Positions 30,535 through 32,766 of a DNA stretch of 32,766 bases are shown here, one piece after another. The translations under genes and the position numbers were made by a program. Each line of letters begins with the position of its first letter. Position 1 is the stretch's first letter. Source of the stretch: Armatimonadota bacterium (lineage in GTDB: Bacteria; Vulcanimicrobiota; JACPDT01); assembly GCA_016183865.1 (NCBI GenBank), contig JACPDT010000317.1, positions 1-32,766 on the forward strand. The letters are read 5' to 3'. The notes beneath the pieces are model-generated. The model was not told where the DNA came from, did no database searches, and saw only the letters and a program-made list of their open reading frames with translations.

Positions 30535-32559
30535 TTACAGGCTGGCGCTCGGCCGTCGGGGCCTGTCGTTCACCAGGCGTGTTCCCTGACCGACAAGCTT
30601 CATCACATTCTGCTGGAGAAATGCGGGGGCACTGTTCGCGGCGATTTGAAGGAGGGTGTTCCATCTGAAAGGTGGCGGCACGTCCCACTCAACCTTGAAT
30701 TCGGCTCCGGAGGCCGCGTCATGTTCAAATTCAGATTCAAAAACCGTCTTTAGATGCCGGGCAAGGTCAGGGTCCGATATCCGCAAATTCAGCTCCTTGT
30801 TCAAGTAGAAAGCCTGCGGCGTCCAGTCGCACGAACCTGCAAGAACTATCTCATCGTCGAAAAGGGCCATTTTTGTGTGAAAGTGGCGCCGGCAGTCGTC
30901 GGGTGAGCGCTTTTCATCCTTGAAGATTCGCGTCTCCACGCCCGATTCCGTCAGTCTCTCCCATGCTTCCCTGTTGACCGGAGCATTCGAAAGAAGAACC
31001 CGTATCTTCACACCCCCCTGGTGTGCTTCGATCAGCTCATTCACTACATTTTTGTCCGTGAGCCAGTACATTCCCACATCTATGGATTTCTTTGCCTCCC
31101 TGATGCTCCGGTTCACGTGTTCCGCGATTCTATCGTTTCCCGGCTTGCTTCCCACGATCTCGACGGCGGGGCTTTGATCGTAGTGAATCACGTAGCGGGG
31201 TGTGCCGCCCGATTCTCTCCAATCTTCCTCAAAGAGCCTGCGGGTTTCATTTACAGTATCGCCTGTGACAAGAAAGGAGAGATCAAAGTTCTCATTTTTT
31301 CCGAACATCTCGCCCCAGTTCTTGCTGCCCACGATGGCCGCTTTGTCGTCAATAATGGCCAGTTTCGTGTGATTGAACTGCCAGAGGGACTTCGTGATCG
31401 GATATTCCAGAACGGCAGCCCCTGCGGCCCGAAGATCATCCATGGTTTTGCGGTGTATTTCTTCATCCTTTTCAGACCAGCCGAGAGGATTGTTCATGAT
31501 CCGGACTTTCACTCCCTCTGCCAGCTTCTCTTTCAACAGGTCAGCCATGATTGTGCTCTTGAAGGAGAACATCTCCACGTCAATGGAACGGACGGCTGAG
31601 CGGACCAGACTCAGTGCCGCGGGGTCAATCGCCTCATTCGAGAGGGGAACCAGGGTCGTAGCTCCGACTTTGAAGGCAGGCTTGTCCCCCAGCCCGATGG
31701 AGCCGGGGTCGAAGGGTTCAGGGGGCTCGGCCTGGCCTTTCTCCGTGGTGTTCCTTTCCTTCTCCCCATGAAAAACGGAATCCCCGAACAAACGGCCATA
31801 TTGGCTGCCGATCTCAAACCCTTTTCGTCCGCCGCGATAAAGGCCGACAACGAGGCCAAGGGGGGTGCCGATCACCATTCCCGCCGCGTTTGCAATCGCG
31901 TTGCTCCCCGTCGTTTCCTCCAGGAATTCGTGAATTCTGTAAGTCGGTTTTGCAAGAGTATTTTCGATCTTGCCGAATCCGTACACCGATTCAGGTGAGT
32001 ATTTGCACGCAATCTCTGCATTCACATCGTCAATCTTGTCTCTGGCCGCCCTGTCCGAGAGATAGGCGCCAAGGCCGGCGCCGACAGTTCCCATCAATGC
32101 CGCCCCTGCCAGGCCGCCTGCCAGGGTGACCGCCGCTCGGCCCAGACGCTCCAGATATCCCTTTTCGGTGGTCCCTGTTGACTCTTGCGGCTTCCTGTTT
32201 TCGGAAGTATTCCTCAGATAATGGGTCTCATAAGAGAAAATCTTTTCACCAGGTTCATACCGGTAATTCATGTGGGCAGGCACGAAGTCGTGCCCATGAC
32301 CTGACTCCTGGTGGGAGACGACGGGGTCTTCGCCGCCGGAAGCGGTCTTGTGGCAGCGCATCATACGCATGAAGCCCATGGTGCCGCCCTTGAAGAGTCC
32401 GTATTCCTTCACCGCTTCCAGGGTGTATTGGGAGCATGATGGAGTATACTTACAGCCATAATTTCGGTCATCCCGCAGGCCTGCCGAAACATGCTTCTGG
32501 TACTTCCTGATGGCCCAGACGCCGAATTTGCCGAGCACTGGAGAGACAGGATCTCGCAT
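30535..32559 (-). CDS. YidD-glycine-zipper-phospholipase D fusion protein
   Basis: The protein has 674 aa. Residues 1 to about 82 match YidD, the membrane-protein insertion efficiency factor: AIRKYQKHVSAGL, CKYTPSCSQYTLEAVKEYG, FKGG and MMRCH, with the three conserved cysteines C36, C42 and C69. Residues about 138-265 hold two Gly/Ala-rich hydrophobic stretches of glycine-zipper type (TLAGGLAGAALMGTVGAGLGAYL; AGMVIGTPLGLVVGLYRGGRKG). Residues about 295-620 hold two PLDc domains with full HKD motifs: NHTKLAIID (H397, K399, D404) and HTKMALFD (H561, K563, D568). No SD precedes ATG 32559; a promoter 6 nt upstream implies a leaderless mRNA. YidD is normally a separate protein of about 70-90 aa near yidC, so this fusion is unusual. 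It probably recruits PLD activity to the inner membrane. Confidence 0.88.
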   Translation of the reverse strand: MRDPVSPVLGKFGVWAIRKYQKHVSAGLRDDRNYGCKYTPSCSQYTLEAVKEYGLFKGGTMGFMRMMRCHKTASGGEDPVVSHQESGHGHDFVPAHMNYRYEPGEKIFSYETHYLRNTSENRKPQESTGTTEKGYLERLGRAAVTLAGGLAGAALMGTVGAGLGAYLSDRAARDKIDDVNAEIACKYSPESVYGFGKIENTLAKPTYRIHEFLEETTGSNAIANAAGMVIGTPLGLVVGLYRGGRKGFEIGSQYGRLFGDSVFHGEKERNTTEKGQAEPPEPFDPGSIGLGDKPAFKVGATTLVPLSNEAIDPAALSLVRSAVRSIDVEMFSFKSTIMADLLKEKLAEGVKVRIMNNPLGWSEKDEEIHRKTMDDLRAAGAAVLEYPITKSLWQFNHTKLAIIDDKAAIVGSKNWGEMFGKNENFDLSFLVTGDTVNETRRLFEEDWRESGGTPRYVIHYDQSPAVEIVGSKPGNDRIAEHVNRSIREAKKSIDVGMYWLTDKNVVNELIEAHQGGVKIRVLLSNAPVNREAWERLTESGVETRIFKDEKRSPDDCRRHFHTKMALFDDEIVLAGSCDWTPQAFYLNKELNLRISDPDLARHLKTVFESEFEHDAASGAEFKVEWDVPPPFRWNTLLQIAANSAPAFLQQNVMKLVGQGTRLVNDRPRRPSASL

Positions 32560-32564
32560 ATCTT

Positions 32565-32593
32565 ATTCTAGCACTATCCATAGGGCTTGTGAA
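32565..32593 (-). promoter_or_regulatory. Extended -10 sigma70-like promoter giving a leaderless YidD-PLD mRNA
   Basis: On the minus strand: TTCACA (32593-32588), 17 nt, TAGAAT (32570-32565) preceded by TGC. The expected transcription start, about 7 nt downstream, falls on or next to the A of ATG 32559. Confidence 0.65.
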
Positions 32594-32766
32594 TAAAGGA
32601 AATGTGAACAGTCAGAGGGTTGCAGCCATAATCCCCCATCAAAAAAATGTTGAACTTGGTGGCGCCTGTATGGTCAAAGGAATCAGGGTTTGTTCAGTGA
32701 TTTTTCGATCACCAACGAGGTGCACTCTTGTTACGTTTCTAAGGAAAAAGCGAGGGTGAGCTTGCG

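Noticed and set aside
30056-30688. 210-codon minus-strand ORF across the PKD/YidD-PLD gap
   Set aside because: It overlaps both real genes out of frame and has no SD or recognisable motif.
32641-32766. About 40 open codons on the minus strand entering from the right edge (ending near ...APPSSTFF)
   Set aside because: Too short to recognise and without a start in the window; it may be the 3' end of a neighbouring gene, but nothing supports it.

Overview
The window reads as a moderately GC-rich bacterial chromosome segment from an organism that is probably uncultured and Gram-negative-like. Genes are tightly packed, many with clear Shine-Dalgarno (SD) motifs, and several sigma70-type promoters (TTGNNN-17-TATAAT-like) can be read by eye. 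No tRNA, rRNA, CRISPR array, transposase or phage gene was found. The phylum cannot be fixed from the sequence. The radical-SAM/SPASM genes, separate prepilin gene, serpin, heptosyltransferase-type domain and unusual domain fusions fit a deep-branching candidate lineage better than a model proteobacterium, but that is only an impression.

Layout. 1-1545 (minus): a serpin cut by the left edge, a prepilin-like protein and a membrane protein with DnaJ-type zinc motifs. 1710-4222: an orphan gene, a membrane/zinc-ribbon gene and a queuosine-salvage hydrolase (Qng1/DUF2419) with a long N-terminal extension. 4216-5572: a membrane protein and a membrane-anchored hexapeptide acyltransferase. 5573-5988 is a gene-free, AT-rich gap with a candidate structured RNA. 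5989-7874: a small alarmone-hydrolase-like HD protein overlapping an AtoE-type short-chain fatty-acid transporter. 7884-10770: the three-gene proton-translocating transhydrogenase pntAA-pntAB-pntB. 11041-11460: a VKOR-family protein. 11496-15360 (minus): an NHL/thioredoxin-like protein that has lost its redox cysteines, a VOC protein and CstA behind a structured leader. 15455-21861 (minus): a SnoaL-peroxiredoxin fusion, an MFS transporter, a metallo-beta-lactamase-fold hydrolase interrupted by an in-frame TGA, a large secreted metzincin-type protease and a YbgC-like thioesterase.

The right third (about 22.4-32.6 kb) is the most unusual part. It holds two tandem paralogous small membrane proteins, a two-HKD phospholipase-D (PLD) protein, and a small Tat-like peptide whose nine tyrosines are all followed by X-[Asp/Asn/Ser]. 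Convergent to that peptide is an operon of a PKD-domain protein, a radical SAM enzyme, a cluster-less radical-SAM/SPASM relative, and a full SPASM radical SAM enzyme fused to a GT9 (heptosyltransferase-like) domain. The stretch ends with a YidD-glycine-zipper-PLD fusion protein that appears to be made from a leaderless mRNA. My main proposal is that the peptide and the enzymes form an undescribed radical-SAM RiPP system, with tyrosine-centred cyclophane-like crosslinks and possibly glycosylation, exported through Tat. The two PLD genes that bracket it may belong to the same accessory locus. A 65-bp dispersed repeat with a promoter-like core occurs twice in this part, and a diverged copy lies at the Qng1 promoter.
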